DNA from: Ophiocordyceps camponoti-saundersi (nom. inval.)
Lineage: Eukaryota > Ascomycota > Sordariomycetes > Hypocreales > Ophiocordycipitaceae
Assembly: GCA_003339415.1 (NCBI GenBank)
Contig: PDHQ01000104.1
Span: 1 to 64,000, forward strand
DNA: 64,000 nt
Reading direction: 5' to 3'
Positions 1 to 14,924 of this stretch are shown here, in pieces. The notes below the pieces were generated by a model. It saw nothing but the letters and a program-made list of their open reading frames with translations, ran no database searches and was not told the DNA's origin. The first letter of the stretch is position 1. Every line of letters begins with the position of its first letter. The position numbers and the translations under genes were made by a program.

Positions 1-947
1 TATAAAAATATAAAAAAAATAAAAAAATATATCTATACTCTTAAGCTATAAGCTATAATTTTCTTATAATTATAAAGCTATTATTAGCTATTCTTTTAAA
101 TTTTTTATTTAAATAAAAGAAATTTTAAGAAATTAATAGTAAAAAAAAAATAAATTAATAGTTATAATTTTAAGAAAAAAATCTTATAAGAAAGCTTAGA
201 AAATCTATTACTTAAAAAGATTTAATTTATCTTTTTAACGCTAATATTAAAAAAGTTATATTTAGAAAAAATAAAAATTTTATCCGTATTTAAGTTTACT
301 ATATTAAAAAAAAACTTTATAAGGAAAAAAAAGTAAAAAATAGAAAATAATTTATAACTAAGGCTATAATAAGCTTACTAAGCTAAAAAAAAGATATTAT
401 ATAAAAGAGACCTTTTTCTTTCTTAGTAAATTTTTAAACTATTTATTTATCTCTAATTAAGTATTAAAAATAAATATTAGTTTTTTTAATACTTAATATA
501 GGGTAATAAGTATAATATTTATTATCTTTTTTAATAATTTATTTAAAAATAGAAAAAAAATATAATCTTATATTAAATAATATTATAAGTAATATAATCT
601 TTAAGTATTATTAATATATAACTATTATATACTTATAATAAATTCTTAAAATACCTATTTTATTTTTATTAATATTTTTATAATAATTATAAAAAATAGG
701 TAAAATTATAAAGAAAGTAATTTTAAGCTATAATAAGATCTATCTATTTTTTAAAATTATTTTATATTATTATATAATTTATTAACGTTTTTTTCTTCTT
801 AATATTTTTTAAAAATATATTTTAAAAAAGTATTATCTTTAACCTTTTATTAAAAAAGAAGTAAAATAGCTAAAAATATAAAAAAAATACTATTTAAAAG
901 CGCCTTTTACTAAGCTTTTTTTAAAAATAAAAAAAAAATAATTAACG

Positions 948-1135
948 CTAGTAACTAATTTTTTAGTCTTTAGTTAGTTACTAACTAACTAAAGACTAAA
1001 ACTAACGGACTAAAATTAGTTACTATAAGGACTTTAGTTAGTTAGGACTAAATTTAGTCCTTAAAAATAGGGACTTTAGTTAGTTAGTCCTAACTAATTA
1101 AAAAAAAACTAAAAAGTTACTAACTAATTTTAAAC
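948..1135. repeat. Palindromic MITE-like repeat cluster
   Basis: A perfect 41-base palindrome (961-1001, centred on base 981) is followed by several direct and inverted copies of a GGACTAAA / TTTAGTCC and TTAGTTAGT motif. The outer parts (about 948-968 and 1108-1130) are roughly inverted copies of each other, so the unit of about 180 bases resembles a small nonautonomous inverted-repeat element. It contains essentially no C or G outside CTAA, GGAC and TTAG contexts. No coding capacity is seen. Confidence 0.55.
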
Positions 1136-1471
1136 CCTATTATAAACTTAAAAGATATTAAATTTAATAAGCTAGCTATAAAAGTTATAGATAGATTACG
1201 TATTTTTATTTATAACTTTATTATCTTAAATATAAATATCTCTAAAGTAATTAAAGAAATCTAAGCGATCGTTAAGCTTAAAAATAATAATATAGTTAAT
1301 AACTTACCCTTTCTATTAGGTATACCTTAGCTTTTTAATATTAACGCTATTATCTATATTAAGACCGGTATTTTAATAATTAAAGATTATAATTAAGGTA
1401 ATATACTAGTAGCTTTATAAGGCTTATAAATAGTTATATCGCTAAGATAAAAGTTAGTCTTAGCGCCTAAC

Positions 1472-1882
1472 TATAATAAAGTTATAAAATAACTATATAC
1501 GAAGAATAACTATAAGGTTACGTAAGTATTATAAAGCTATTATAATATAATACTAAAACTAATTAGAAGATATATAATATATTTCTAGTTAAGATAGAAT
1601 AGTTAAATATAAAAAGTAAGTTCTTAAACTACGCTAAAGTTTTAGATAAGACTTTAAAAATTATAATTTATATTATAAGGAGTTTACCCTTAAGTTATAA
1701 TCCCCTTATATATAATTTATAATAATTTCTAATATTATAATTCGGTAAGAATTAGCTTTACTTTTAATATAACTCTTAAAGTAAACTTTTATAAACTATA
1801 TTTATATACTTTTCTTTCTTTTTTCTAACTTAATTATCGCTATCTTTTTTCTTTAATATATCTTATATAAGCTTCCCTTATA
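1472..1882 (+). repeat. Dispersed repeat, copy A (about 411 bp)
   Basis: This segment is repeated in the same orientation at 17,808-18,219. The two copies align almost base for base, and every difference I compared is a transition (C/T or G/A), as expected when two copies of one sequence are mutated independently by RIP. The flanks on both sides are unrelated. Copy A lies just upstream of the plus-strand Gypsy relic and may be part of its 5' or gag region. Confidence 0.75.
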
Positions 1883-2899
1883 ACTTTAATTCTTCTTTAA
1901 AAGATATTTACTTTTAGCTTAGATTTACTTTTTTTAACTTAGTACTAACTCCTATACGCTTTATTATACCTTATATAACTCGCTCTTAAAACTAACCTCC
2001 GTAAGTAGAAAACCGTTCCTTAGATATCTCCTCTACTCCCCCTTCGGACTATCTAGCTTAAACTAATATAGCCCCCCTTACTAAAACTCTAAAGGCCGCT
2101 TAACGTAATCTTACTTCTTAGGAAAAAATATTTTAGAATTTTATTATTAATTTTCTCTAAAAATAAGGAATTAATAATTTTTAGGATATTCTAATTTTTA
2201 AAAGAAACCCCGCTAACTTAGCTATAAGTTTTTAGCGTAAGCGCTACTTATTAATATCGGACTTTAATTAAAATAAAGATATTAAATTTTCGAATATTAT
2301 TAAATTAAAAAAGTAATTTATAATTCGTAAATATTAAAATTAGCTTAAGGACCTTAAAGACTCTTTTCTTATAATACTTAAAAGGTATTATAAAGATAAA
2401 AATAAGATTTTTAAAGCTTTAGATAATATATACTTAAACTTTTATACTTATTAGAGGTTTTATAAATATAGCTTATTTACTAAAAAATAAGCGTAACTTA
2501 TAAGTAATTAGCTTACTTTTAAAAAATAATTTTATAACTTTTTAAAAAATTTTAAAAATCGAATTATAACTATAGCTATTATATTTTAAAATACTAAGTA
2601 ATAAGATAATTAAATACTTTATAATTTTTATATTTATCTAAAAAGTTTAAAAGATATTTTAACGCTTATTTTTTTAAAAAACTTACCTTAAATTACTTCT
2701 CCTAATTACTTTTTTAGCTATAAGCTAAAATTTTTAAATAATATTAGCTAAATACTCTTAATTATTAGGAAATAGTCTCCCTAGCCTAATAGATTTAAGA
2801 TTCTAGCTTAAGTAAATTTTACTAATATTATTATAATAATTTTACGAAATAATAATAGACTAATTTTAATTTAGGTTATTATTATAATAATAGTTTCTT

Positions 2900-5800
2900 A
2901 AAGCCTTATAATAGAAATAGTAGTTTTAACCGCCCTAAGGAAAATAAAGATAAAAAGAACCTATTTAATAAAAAATTAGATACTCTAACTTACTCTTATT
3001 ATAAAAAGAAAAGCTATAAGGAATCTAATTATTAATTAAAATACTTAAAGAAAGCTAAGGCCGCGAAAACTAAATAAACCTAAGCTAGCTTATTAAAAAA
3101 AAGTTTAAAAAACTTAAAAATATCGATATAAAAGTCTCTTTACTAATATTCTTAATAAAAGGAATTTTTAAGATTTTTAATATACTCTAAATAGGACTTA
3201 CCTCTTTTCTAATATTTATTAAATTTAATATTTATAGCGAAATCGATTTTATTAACCTTTCCTTTATAAAAGAATATATATTACTACTTTTAGATAATAA
3301 CTCTTCTTTTTTTATAAAAAGTATCGGTAAATACGCCTTAGTTAATAAACTTTAGGAGGTATCGGTTACCTTTTATAATATAAATAAGATAAAAAAAACG
3401 CTAGTTTATTACTATTTCGGCGTCCTTAGTATAGTAGTAAATAATAACCTTATTATTTTAAGAATACTTACTTTAGTAGCTAAATAAATTTACTTATCCC
3501 TTAATATTTATAAATAATAGTATAAATTATCTTAACTATTATAAGCTTACCTCCTTAACGCTAAGGAATTTATCTAAAAGGCTAAATAATATCTATATAT
3601 TTTCTAAGTTATATTAAACTTAATTTTTTTATATTTATAAATAAAGAAAACTTTAAGCTATTACTAATATTAGAAGTTAAAATCCCCCTAACTTTTACTA
3701 AATTCGAAAATATATTCTTAAAGTTTAAGGCCTTAATTCTTCCTAATAAGAAAAATACTATTTACGCTATTAATCTAGTTAATAACGCTACGCCTCCTTA
3801 AGGTCCTATTTACCTTTTTTTTTAAATTAAACTTAAAGTATTTTAAGAATACCTTAATAACGCTCTAAGTAAAGGTTAGATATAAGAATCTTAAAGCCCG
3901 AGTAGCGCCCTTATCTTCTTTATCCTTAAGAAAAATAAGAAACTATAACTTTACGTAGATTACCGGGGTTTTAATAAAGTAATAATTAAGAATTATTACC
4001 CTCTCTTACTTATTTTAGAAATTATAAACTAAGTTTAAGGCGCTACGATTTTCTTAAAAATTAACCTCTAGCACGCTTATTATTATATTTATATTAAAAA
4101 AAGCGATAAGTAAAAAACTACCTTCTACTTATAATACGGTTATTTTAAATATCTTATCGTTTCTTTTAGCTTAATAAACGCCCTAGTAATTTTCTAATAT
4201 TATATTAATTAAGTACTTAAAACCCTAATAGATATTATTTATATTATCTATTTAGATAATATATTAATTTACTTTAAGATAAAGGAGGATTATACTTAAT
4301 ATTTTCGTAATATCTTAGCGAAACTCTAAGAAGCTAATTTATATATAAATATTACTAAATACGTTTTCTATTAAAAAATAATTAAGTTTCTTAGATATAT
4401 TATCGGTATATATAATATCTCTATAAACTTAAAAAAGATATAAGTAATAGCTAACTAAGAAAAACTAGGCTTTTTTTATAACTTTTAAATCTTTTTAAGC
4501 TTCTATAACTATTACTAGCGTTTTATTCCTCGATATTCTAATATTATTACTCCCCTAATTAATATACTTAAAGGGAGCGAAAATAGGAAGAAATTAAGCC
4601 GATATAAGCTTAACGCCCTCTAATAATCCGCCTTTTTAAAACTTAAAAAAATATTTACTAAAGCCCCCTTATTAGTATATTTTAATCTTAAAAGGTAAAT
4701 AAAAATTAAGATTAATATATTAGACTTTATTATAGCTAATATCTTTTTATAACGTAATAATTAAGGGTAATACCTTATTATTACCTACTAATTATAGAAA
4801 TTTAATAGCCTTAAAATACGCTATATAGTAGCTAAAAAGGAATTCTTTACTATTATTAAATTATTTAAATATTAGCGCTATTACGTAGAAAGATTAACGT
4901 TCTTAATTAAAGTAATTTTAGATTATTTAAACTTACGGTTAATTATAATATAATTAGACTTAAACTGCCGTTAATAATATTAAGTAATTTACTTATCGCC
5001 CTTCGATTTTTATATTTTTTATAAACTAAGCTATAATAATCTTACTAATAGCCTTTTAAGAAAATTATAATATATACTTAAAGCGGGCCTAATAGTAAAA
5101 AAATTAGATATTTTACGTAAGAAAATAGTTAATAATATATTACGTATTAAGTATATTATAGCGTTAGACTAAATTAATTATTAAAACCCTTACCTTAAAG
5201 TAACTATATACTTTTTATACTAGGTTTTAATAACCTTAGGCTTAACTTAACGCCTTAAGGGCTAGACTTTAAAAAAAGTAATAGTATAAGAATAGCCTTT
5301 AAAGCCTAATATATTAACTCCCCTCCTTACTTTATTATAGCAAAGTTAAGATAAAAATCTCTAGTTATAACGCCGAAAAGCTACTAAGCTTAATAAGACT
5401 TAATAGGGAAAATAAAGTTTATATATAATTAACTTTAATAGTTTTATCTATTAGAAGGACTATATAGTAATATTATAAGAAGCGGCGTTAAAGTATAAAT
5501 TATTATTATTATATTATAATAACTTACTAGCGGGTTATTTTAATATAAAACGCACCTAAGACCTCCTTGCTAGGAAATTTTACTAGGAGGTAATATATAA
5601 AAATATTAAATTTTATATTAAGTCCTATTAAATTTACTAAGAGGTTACTCCCCGAAAATATTACCTATATAGTAAATTAAATTTATTACCGATTCTATTA
5701 TAATTATAAGCTAAACTATTTTTAGATTTTACTATTAGTTTATTAAAGTTTATATAGCTAGATAAATAAGTTAATAGTATCCTTATAATCGTTAATTAAT

Positions 5801-6790
5801 TTATAAAGTTTTCGCTTTTACTTTTAGTTTTAGATATAATTAAGGTAAGGGACCTAGCTAAGCTTTTTTATTAGGAGGTAGAATTTCGCTATAATCCTTT
5901 ATAAGGTATTATATCCGATAAGGGTAGCTTATTTATTAGTTATTTCTAGTTAGACCTTTATTTACTATCTAAAATTAAAAGATAGTTATTAACTACGTTT
6001 TACCCCTAAACTAATAAGTAAATAGAATAGATAAACTAAGTAATATAATACTACCTCTATTATTTTATAGATAATAAATATATATTATAGCCTTAACTAT
6101 TACTAGTTACTTAATTTATAATTAATAATATAAAGTATTTAATAATAGGAATCTTACTTAATAAGGTATTTTATAATTATTACTTAGAATTTTATATTTC
6201 CGTAAATACTCTTTTAAAAGTAAACCTTAAAGCTAAAGCTAAGATTAATAAAATAGTAAATTTACGCTAATACTTAGTAAATTATTAGAAATACGCTATT
6301 AAAAGATAAGCGAAATATTATAATAAAAACTATATACTTTTAGTACTTAAGATAAGTAATTTAATAAGCCTCTTAACTAAGAATATTAAATTTAAAAGCG
6401 AGAAAAAGAAACTCTTACCTTATTACGTAGGATTATTTCGCGTTTTTTAGAAAATCGGCTCCTAAGCGTACCGCCTTATATTACCTACGAAATATACTTA
6501 TTTTTATAATATTTTTTATATCTCCCTTTTTAAACTTTAGCACTTTTAAAATCTTTAAGACTTATTTACCTCTCTTCTTATATTAGATTTTAAAGAGGAT
6601 AATAAGAAATAGGAAATCTAAGAAGTTAAGAGCTAAAAAATACTAAATAGTAAGGTTTATTTCCTAGTTAAATAAAAAAGATAGCTATTAGAGTATAGCT
6701 AATAAGTCGATATCGATAATATAGCAAATATATTATAACTTATTAACGAATTTTAAAAAATAATAAAGAAATATAAGAAAATATAATTCT
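2900..6790 (+). mobile_element. RIP-destroyed chromodomain Gypsy (chromovirus) pol relic
   Basis: Pol motifs of a Ty3/Gypsy element can be read in order on the plus strand despite many stops. There is a zinc-knuckle-like stretch near 2,990-3,040. The reverse transcriptase VDYRGFNK motif is at about 3,949-3,983, and a YLDN remnant of the catalytic YxDD is at about 4,234-4,275. RNase H-like residues follow near 4,630-4,740. Integrase signatures SDKGS (about 5,908-5,945) and the YP-TN-TE-type motif (about 6,000-6,040) come next. A chromodomain-like YFLVK stretch at about 6,657-6,710 follows. This order defines a chromovirus. No LTR pair could be assigned. It is dead sequence. Confidence 0.85.
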
Positions 6791-7596
6791 TATAACTTTA
6801 TATACTTACTTTATTTATTTATTTACGTACTTATTACCTTATTTACTTTTATATTTACTCTTATCGCGCCTTTTTATTCTATTTAAACTAATAAACTTAT
6901 CGAATATCCTTATTTTTTTTATCTTTATTATAAGCGCGTTTCGTCCCTAACTCCTAACTTATCGGTAACTTTTTCTTAATCCGTATTACCCGCGCCGTCT
7001 CCTTTTACGCCGCCTTTTTTACCTTCGTAGCGCGCTTTATTTTCTTTACCGTAATATACTTATAAGCGTTAATCTCGCTATATAAAGTATATATATCGAA
7101 GCGTTTATAAATCGACGCTTTTTATAGCTTAAACTCCTTATTTATAAGGCTACGTAAAACTCTCTCTATCTATTAACGCGTATAAGCTAGCGCTACCTCC
7201 TATTTAATATATCTTTTATTTTTTAGAAGAAGGCGGAGTAATAATAATAACTTTTAGTATATTATTATAAGTTCTCCTTCTCTTATTAGATAAAAATATC
7301 CCTTTTTGTCTAAAACGGACATTAGCGGTTTTAAGCTTTTACCTAAGGTAGTTATTTTAAAAGTATAATAGTTAGTAGTTAGTAGCGCCTATTACTACTA
7401 TATTAAACCCTAATATTACCCCTAAGCTTCGACGGAGACTTTATTTATTCTTATAAGCTTATATTCTTAAATATAAGCGGTTAATACCGCTACGAATAAC
7501 TCTGCTAAGTGCTAAGTAATCTAAGCTATATTAAGTTATCCTTATTTAAATAAAGCTAACTTATTCTTCTTAGTTACGTAACTAGCCTTATAATAT

Positions 7597-7898
7597 ATTA
7601 AGGGACTAGTTAAAAGGGTGCTTATTTACTAAGCTATATATAATAATAATTATATATAATAAGCTTCTAAGGAAGCCGCACTCTAGTATGCTAAATAGTT
7701 ATATATACCGCTTTTTCCTTTAGAGCTTATTTGCCTCCCTATTTAACTATCCTTTCCGTTCCGTTCCTTCTAATTTTTCCGCTATAAGCTTCTAAGCCAG
7801 ATAGCGGTAGCCTTATTATTTAATCGTAAGGCTAATCTATAAGTTTAATATTTAAGTTAATAACCCGAATATAATATAAGGGCTAAACCTTAATATAA
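7597..7898 (-). repeat. LTR of minus-strand Gypsy relic (left copy)
   Basis: About 302 bases that recur in the same orientation at 14,925-15,226. The two copies align over their full length with differences that are transitions. The exact ends are uncertain because RIP has blurred the terminal TG/CA. Since the element is on the minus strand, this copy would be its 3' LTR. Short unmutated islands such as GGGTGC and TTTGCC survive here. Confidence 0.8.
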
Positions 7899-10800
7899 GG
7901 TCCCTCCCTTTACCCGTAAGCGCGGGATCCGTTATATAGTATATAGTAAAGTTAGGTAAAAAATTTTCTACTAAGTTACCTAGTCCGCCCCACTTTTTTA
8001 TAGCTTTTATAATACTTACTTATTAAATTCTTTATTCCTTCCTTTCTTCCTTTTATAGCCTTATCGTTATTATTATTAATATTACTATTATTACTATTAT
8101 TAGTAAAGAAATCCGCTACTTATTTTATAAGTTTAACTATACTAATATTTTCCTACTTATAAGGATATTTTAGCTTAGTAAATATAATAGTTATTTTTAA
8201 AACCTCGCCGCTATTACCTTCGCTATTATTAATTCTACTACTATTACTATTACTAATATTATTATTAATAATAATAACGATAATAGCGATAACGATAGCG
8301 ATAATAATAGCGATAATAATATTATAAGTAATAATAAGGGCCTTAGTTTAGAGGAGGATTTCTTAGCTTTTAATACTTAGTTTAAAGATTATTATAGTTA
8401 TAAGCTAACTTAAGGGGGTTATCGTTATTTTAAGCCTCCTCCTCCTCTTTTTTCTTTTTTTTCTACTTCTCCTCCTCTTTTATCTCCTAATATAAGTTTT
8501 TTTCTCCTTTTACCTAATAGCTTACCGTATAGAACTTATTAATTTTATATTTAAAAGGGCGATTTACTTATTATAAAAAAACGCGCTATTAATATTATTA
8601 GGTATTTTTTAGGTTACCGTACGGAGAAGCTCTTAGCTTAAGGCCCCTCGCTAGCTCTCCCCTTCTCCTCCTCCTCCTCTTATTACGGTAAGTTTTTATC
8701 TTATATTTAGGAGGGTAATTTATCTATAATAAGCGTTCGCTAATATTAGGTTTTTTATAGCTTACCTCGCGGAAGAAGTCTTAGGCTAAAACTCCCGCCC
8801 CCGCCCTTGCCCCCGCTCCCTCTCCTCCTCCTGCCCTTACCGCTAACCCTATTAACGAAGAAGATAATAATAAGGATAAGGATAAAAATAAGGATAGTTA
8901 TAATAAAAGGGCTTTTCGGAAGCCTCCGTATTTTTATTATATAAAATAAAATTATAAGTATTATAATTAAGCTATAACGCTAAAATATATAAGGAAGTAA
9001 AAACCTTATATATTTTATATAAAATATATACTTTTATATTAAACTTATACGCTTACTTTTTAGCTTTTAGTTTTAGCTTATATAGCGTAATATATTACCG
9101 CTAAAACTAAGCTATTACTTAAAGTAATAATAAAAGTAAATAATATTTTTTAAGCGTTAATTATTATTACTTAAGCTTTAATAATATTAGCTAAGCTTAA
9201 GCTTATATATAGCGATATTTTCTTTATCGTATAGTTAGTTTTCCTAATTTTATAATATTAGACGCGGAAAGCTAATTTCCTTTTTTAGGGAGTATATTAA
9301 CGCTATCTTCGATATTACCCCCCCTTATAAGCTTTCGGGCTCCGGGGAGTTAGCTAATATTTTAATATTAAAGGAAAAGGTTACTATTTTAAAGTATAAT
9401 ATTATTATTACCGCCGCCGCTATACTTATCGCCGCCGCTACTAAACTAATAACCTTAACGCTATTACGCTACTATTATTACTTAGCTAAGAAGTTATTAT
9501 TTACGAAGAAGTAGCGCTATTAAATATTATAAAAAGGGGGGGGGGGGGGTATATTTTCCGCGCTTATTAGTATATTTTTTAATATAATCCCGCTACTAGC
9601 TATTTTACCGTGCGTTTCCTAATAACTTACTTATTATTATATATAGCTAGTTTATATAAAGCTTTAAAGTAATTAAAAGCGGCGGTGCTTTTAAGTTTTA
9701 CTTAAGGTTTTTATATTAGGTCTTAATAACTTTTCTATTTAACGAAGACCTCTTATTTTTTACCTTTACTTACTTTTTTCTATTTAGCTAAGATAATCTT
9801 TTTAACTTCCTATTCTTCCTCCCCGTTAATTAGTATTATAGAAAGCTATAAATTAGTAACTTCTTATTTAAGTAAGGGGTTTAAAGCTACCCTTTTAAGT
9901 AAATTTATATTAAAATAATTATAAGCTTATATTAGTAATTTTATAAGTTTAATAAGGGAAAAGTTAATAACCCGCGCTACCGTAAACTTAGCGTTCTTTT
10001 AATTAAGCTTTTTCTTAGATTTTACGCTAAGGAAATTATATAAATTAAGCTAAACTTTATCGCTAACTTTAAAGCGCTTAGCTACTTATTAATTTTTATT
10101 AGCTTAGAACTCTTAAGTTTATAAGGATAAAGTATTAGCGGCCTAATATAAGTTTATTACTTATTATAATTATCTTACGAATTTCTTAGCTTAGCTTTTA
10201 AGATTCTTTATTAATAATTACGGAGTATTTAAGTTTAATAATACTATTATTAAAGCTTAAAACTTATAAGTTACGAAGAATAGCGTTATTCTTATAGCTA
10301 AGTAAACTTTACTATTTAGCGTAAGCTAAGTTATAGGAAGCTATTTATCTTAATTATCCTAATTATAAAAAATTACTACTTAGAAGTAAGCTTATATATC
10401 TTAATTAACCTTTTTATATCCTCTATTAGTTTATAGATAGTAAGCTATACTAAATATTTAATTAATCTTATAAAATTAGTAAAGATAGCTTTAGAATTCG
10501 CTTATTTAATTAGTTCCTTTATTACTTATAATAGTACTTAGCTATTAGTAAAATTATATAAAATATTAAAGAAACCGCTCTATATAAAGTAAAGCGTTTA
10601 TTAAGGGTATCGGCTTAAGTAGGATCTTTTTACTAAAGCGGTTTTTAATTACCTATAAGTGCTTATTTCCGCGTTTTATAAGTAGGAAATCTATTATAAA
10701 ATTTATTTATATATATCGGTAAAACTAATCTAAAGTAAGTAATAACTTAAGAAAGGTAGCTTAATATTATTTCTAAGCTTTAGTTTTACCGTAAGTATTA

Positions 10801-13800
10801 TAGTTTCTAAGGAATTAATAAATATATTATTATTAAAGTAGCTAGAAGAAATTATAAATTATAAGAGCTACTATACTTTCCTTTTTAAAGTAACTAACTA
10901 AGGCTAGATTATAAATTATTTAAATAAAATAATTCCGTAATATATTAAGCGGGGAGGCTAGTACTTTCTTAAAGTTCTCCGTTATAATAACTAAGGCTCC
11001 TAAGACTTAAAGCTTATTATAAAAATATAGTCTTCTTTTAGTATTAATATAATAATCTATAATTTAAACTTTAAGTTATAGCTTTAGAAATAGTAAGCGG
11101 TCTCTTTTTATTATAGCTTAGTATATTTCTTAGAAGATTAAGTCTTATAATACTATCCTATTCTAAAGTTCCTAAAGCTTATTATCGGAGAAAACTTAAA
11201 TTTTTAGTAAATTATTATTTTATAAATTTATAGCGTTTTCCGTAGCTATATCTATATTTTATTATTTATCTTCGCCTTCCTTCTTTTCCGGGATATTAGT
11301 AAGGTCCTTAGAAGTATCGATTATTATTACTTATAAGTAGAATTATAAAGCTTTTTTAAGAATTATCTATATAAAGCGGGCATCCTCCTCTTTTATAGTT
11401 AAGGGTTTATCCTAATTTTTACGGGAAAAGGCGTTTAGGACTATAGCTTATTTACTAAGTCGATAATAAATTTTAAAATTAAATTATAATAAGTACTTAG
11501 CTTAATAAGCTTATTATTCTAAAAAGTATTAGTAAGTTATAAAATATTCTAAGTTCTTATAATTAGTAATAATATTAAAGCTATTATAATTATATAGTTT
11601 AGCGTATTATTATTCTAAATATCTAATAATTACTAATATTTTTTTATTATATATTAGATAGTTATATTTAGCCGCGTTTATTTTTACGGAAAAAAACGCT
11701 ATTAGTTATTTCTATTCTTCTTATTCCTAGTAAAAATAACCTTTTATAATATAAGCGCTAATATCTACCTTTAAAAATATAGGGTTTCCGAAGTTTTATT
11801 TTATTAATAAAGGGGCTTTTATAAATAGATTCTTAACTTTTTAAAAAGCTTATTCTTAATCTAGTCCTTAAACGAATTTTACCCCTTTTTTCGTTAGATT
11901 TATTAATAATTTTATTACTTTAGTAAAATCCGTAATAAAAAGTTAGTAAAAATTAGTAAAACTTAGGAATCCGCGAAAGCCCTTAAGGGAAGTTAGCGTA
12001 GCTTAATTAACGATTATTTTAATTTTTTTTAAGTTTACCTAAAGCTTAACTTTTACTAATATTATAAATCTTAAGTATTTTACCTTCTTAACTATAAATT
12101 CGCACTTATCTAAGTTTAGATAAAGCTTATACTTTTAGAGCTTATAGAGAACTAAGTATACCTTATAGAAATAGTTCTTTTTAGTACTATTAGAGTAAAT
12201 AATAATATTATTAATATAAGCTAAGTAAAACTTATTAAGATATAGCTAGAAGATATTATTAATATATTTTTAAAAAGTAATAGGAGCTTTTATAAGTCCG
12301 AATAAGGTAACTATTTATTTAAAAAAGCTATATTAGGTCCGAAACGCTATTTTCTATTCCTCTCTTTTAGTAATCTATACTTTATAGAAAGCTTATACGA
12401 TATCTAGCTTTATAAGCTATTAAAACTTAGCTAATAACCGAAAGGTATTACCGAGTAAAAGGAGCGGGTATTTATCTAGGACTATAATTACGTTTAGTAT
12501 ACGGAAATCTATATAAAACTATAATCCTCCCCTAGGTTTCCTTATAAAAAGGACTAAAATACCTATAAGTAAGCTACTAAGTTAGATAAAGCTTTTCTAA
12601 AAAAGGTCTTATAATATCTTTTTAAGGATAAGTAATTCCTCTTTTAATATATTATAAAAGAGGCTAAATAAGATCTAAGGTTCTTTATTATTTATTTTTT
12701 TCTTAAGCGGTATATAGTAATCTATATTTTTTTTATATAAGTTTAACTTATTTACTTCTTACTTACGAAAAAGGGGAAGTATATTATAGAATTTTATTAG
12801 GATTTATTCTTATAATTAGTTATTTATTAAGGGAATCTTATCTCGTAACGCCTTTTTTACGTTTTTAACTTTTACCGCTTAGATTTTTATATATTTAGTA
12901 AGGTTCTTTTTCTAATAGCGTAGTTTTTTCTACCTCCTCTTTACTTCTCTAATAAAAGTTAAGCTATAAAAGTATACCGCGTTCGAAATCTTCTTTATTA
13001 GTTAAAAGTAAGTGCTAATAACCTATACCTATTATTACGAATCTCTATATTATATTTATTCTTCGTAAAAAATTAAGTAAGATTTTATATATTATAGCTA
13101 AAGCTTACTAAGGATAATCGGGAAATTAAGATTTAATATTATATATATTATAATTAATTAACTAAAGCTATTTATTTTAAGTAAAAGCTAAGTAATACTT
13201 AATACTTTTAGTTTACTTATTATTACCTTTTTTACTTATTAAGCTAAGATTCTTTTCGTTAATATTCGTAAATTTTATATTAGTTATAAGTATATTATAA
13301 AATAGCTCTTATAGCTTTTATTAACTAATATATTTATTAGTTTTAAGTTATTTAAAATTATAGGAATTTTAGTAAATAAAGCTTATAATCTAAAATAGAG
13401 GATATTTTTCTTTTTTTTTATCTATATTACCTTATCCTTTAAAATACTATAATATCTTAAAGCTATTCTTTTCCTTAATTATTATTAGAATTATATTCCT
13501 TAATTTAAGGTAAGATTTCTATATAGTTAATATAGGTTTCTCCTAAAGCTTTCTATTATAGCTTTTATAAAAGTTAAAAATTATAATTATATATAAGGTA
13601 TATATTTATTCTATACTTAATATAAAAACTTAATATTTTATATTATTCTAATATTAATCTTTTTACTTACTTAGCTTAAAAAGTATTTTATAATATTTAA
13701 GTAAAAGTCTTATTATAACCGCTTTCTTTTCTTTTTAGCTTTTTCTTCTTCTTATCTCTTATCGTATTTATTAGAATATCCTTATTTACGTTTTTTCCCG

Positions 13801-14924
13801 TACTTAGGTTTATAAGAACGCCCCTAGCGCCTCCTAAGTATTTATTCGGGTTAGGTTAGTATTTCTTAGCCGCCTTAAGAAAGCGTAAGGTTTATTTAAA
13901 AAACTAAGTAAAACTCTATAAGCGATTAATAAATAGAGAGTATTCGTAAAATATATTAATAATAACTAAAAGGTTTTAAAATATCGGGGAAAAGGCCCCG
14001 CGTAACTAAGTTAGTTTTACGGAATTATCTTAACTTATAAATCTAATAGCGGTTACTAGGACCTCTTCGAACTTAGGAATAAAGTTACTAAATATCTATT
14101 TATTATAGTAAACTAAAATTTAAAGCCTATCTTAAGCTTTTTTTTATTTTTAAACGTTACTAAAAGTTCGATAAAAGTAGTTAAAGAAGTCCTTTAGGTG
14201 CCTCTTTCTACTAAAGCTATTAGATTATTAAAAGGCTAATATTTTCTATATTTTATTTTTAGGAAGGTAGTTTAAAATCTATACTTAAATATAATCCGTA
14301 TTATTAGCTTTACCTTAAAGCTTATTAATATTATATTAGTAAACTAGCTAGCTTATAAAGAAATAGAAGGAATTTAGTAATCTATCTTACTTAAGCTAAG
14401 GTTTTTTCTATCTTATAAGGGCTATATTAATCTAAGCTTAGTTAAGCGTAGCTTTAGTAAAAGTTAGTTTAACGGGGTTTATTTATAGTATTTCCTTAAA
14501 GGCGTTTATACGCGCGGCTATAAGTTACTTTACGTATTTTACTTTTTTTATTACGAGAAAAGTTATAGCTTATTATTAGATAGTAAACTATATTTCTTAT
14601 AATATAGCTTTTTACTCCGCTTCCTTATTTATAAGAAAAATATTAGCTTATTTCTTAAAGTGCTATTTTACGTATTTTAAGATTTACTAATAACGTTCCT
14701 CCTTATCTTTTATTATATATTATATTACTTATATTTATTATTCTAACTACTAAACTCGTAGCTTTCGCTATAAGGGTTATTAATATCTGCTAAGGCTAGC
14801 TTAAGATTACTAAAGCCTTTTTATTTAGTCTTATAAGTTAGCTATTTCGATCTAATCTAATCTAATTAATCTATTAATATTAAAAATAAAGGTAAAAGTT
14901 TATAAGAAAAAGATACGTAATTTT

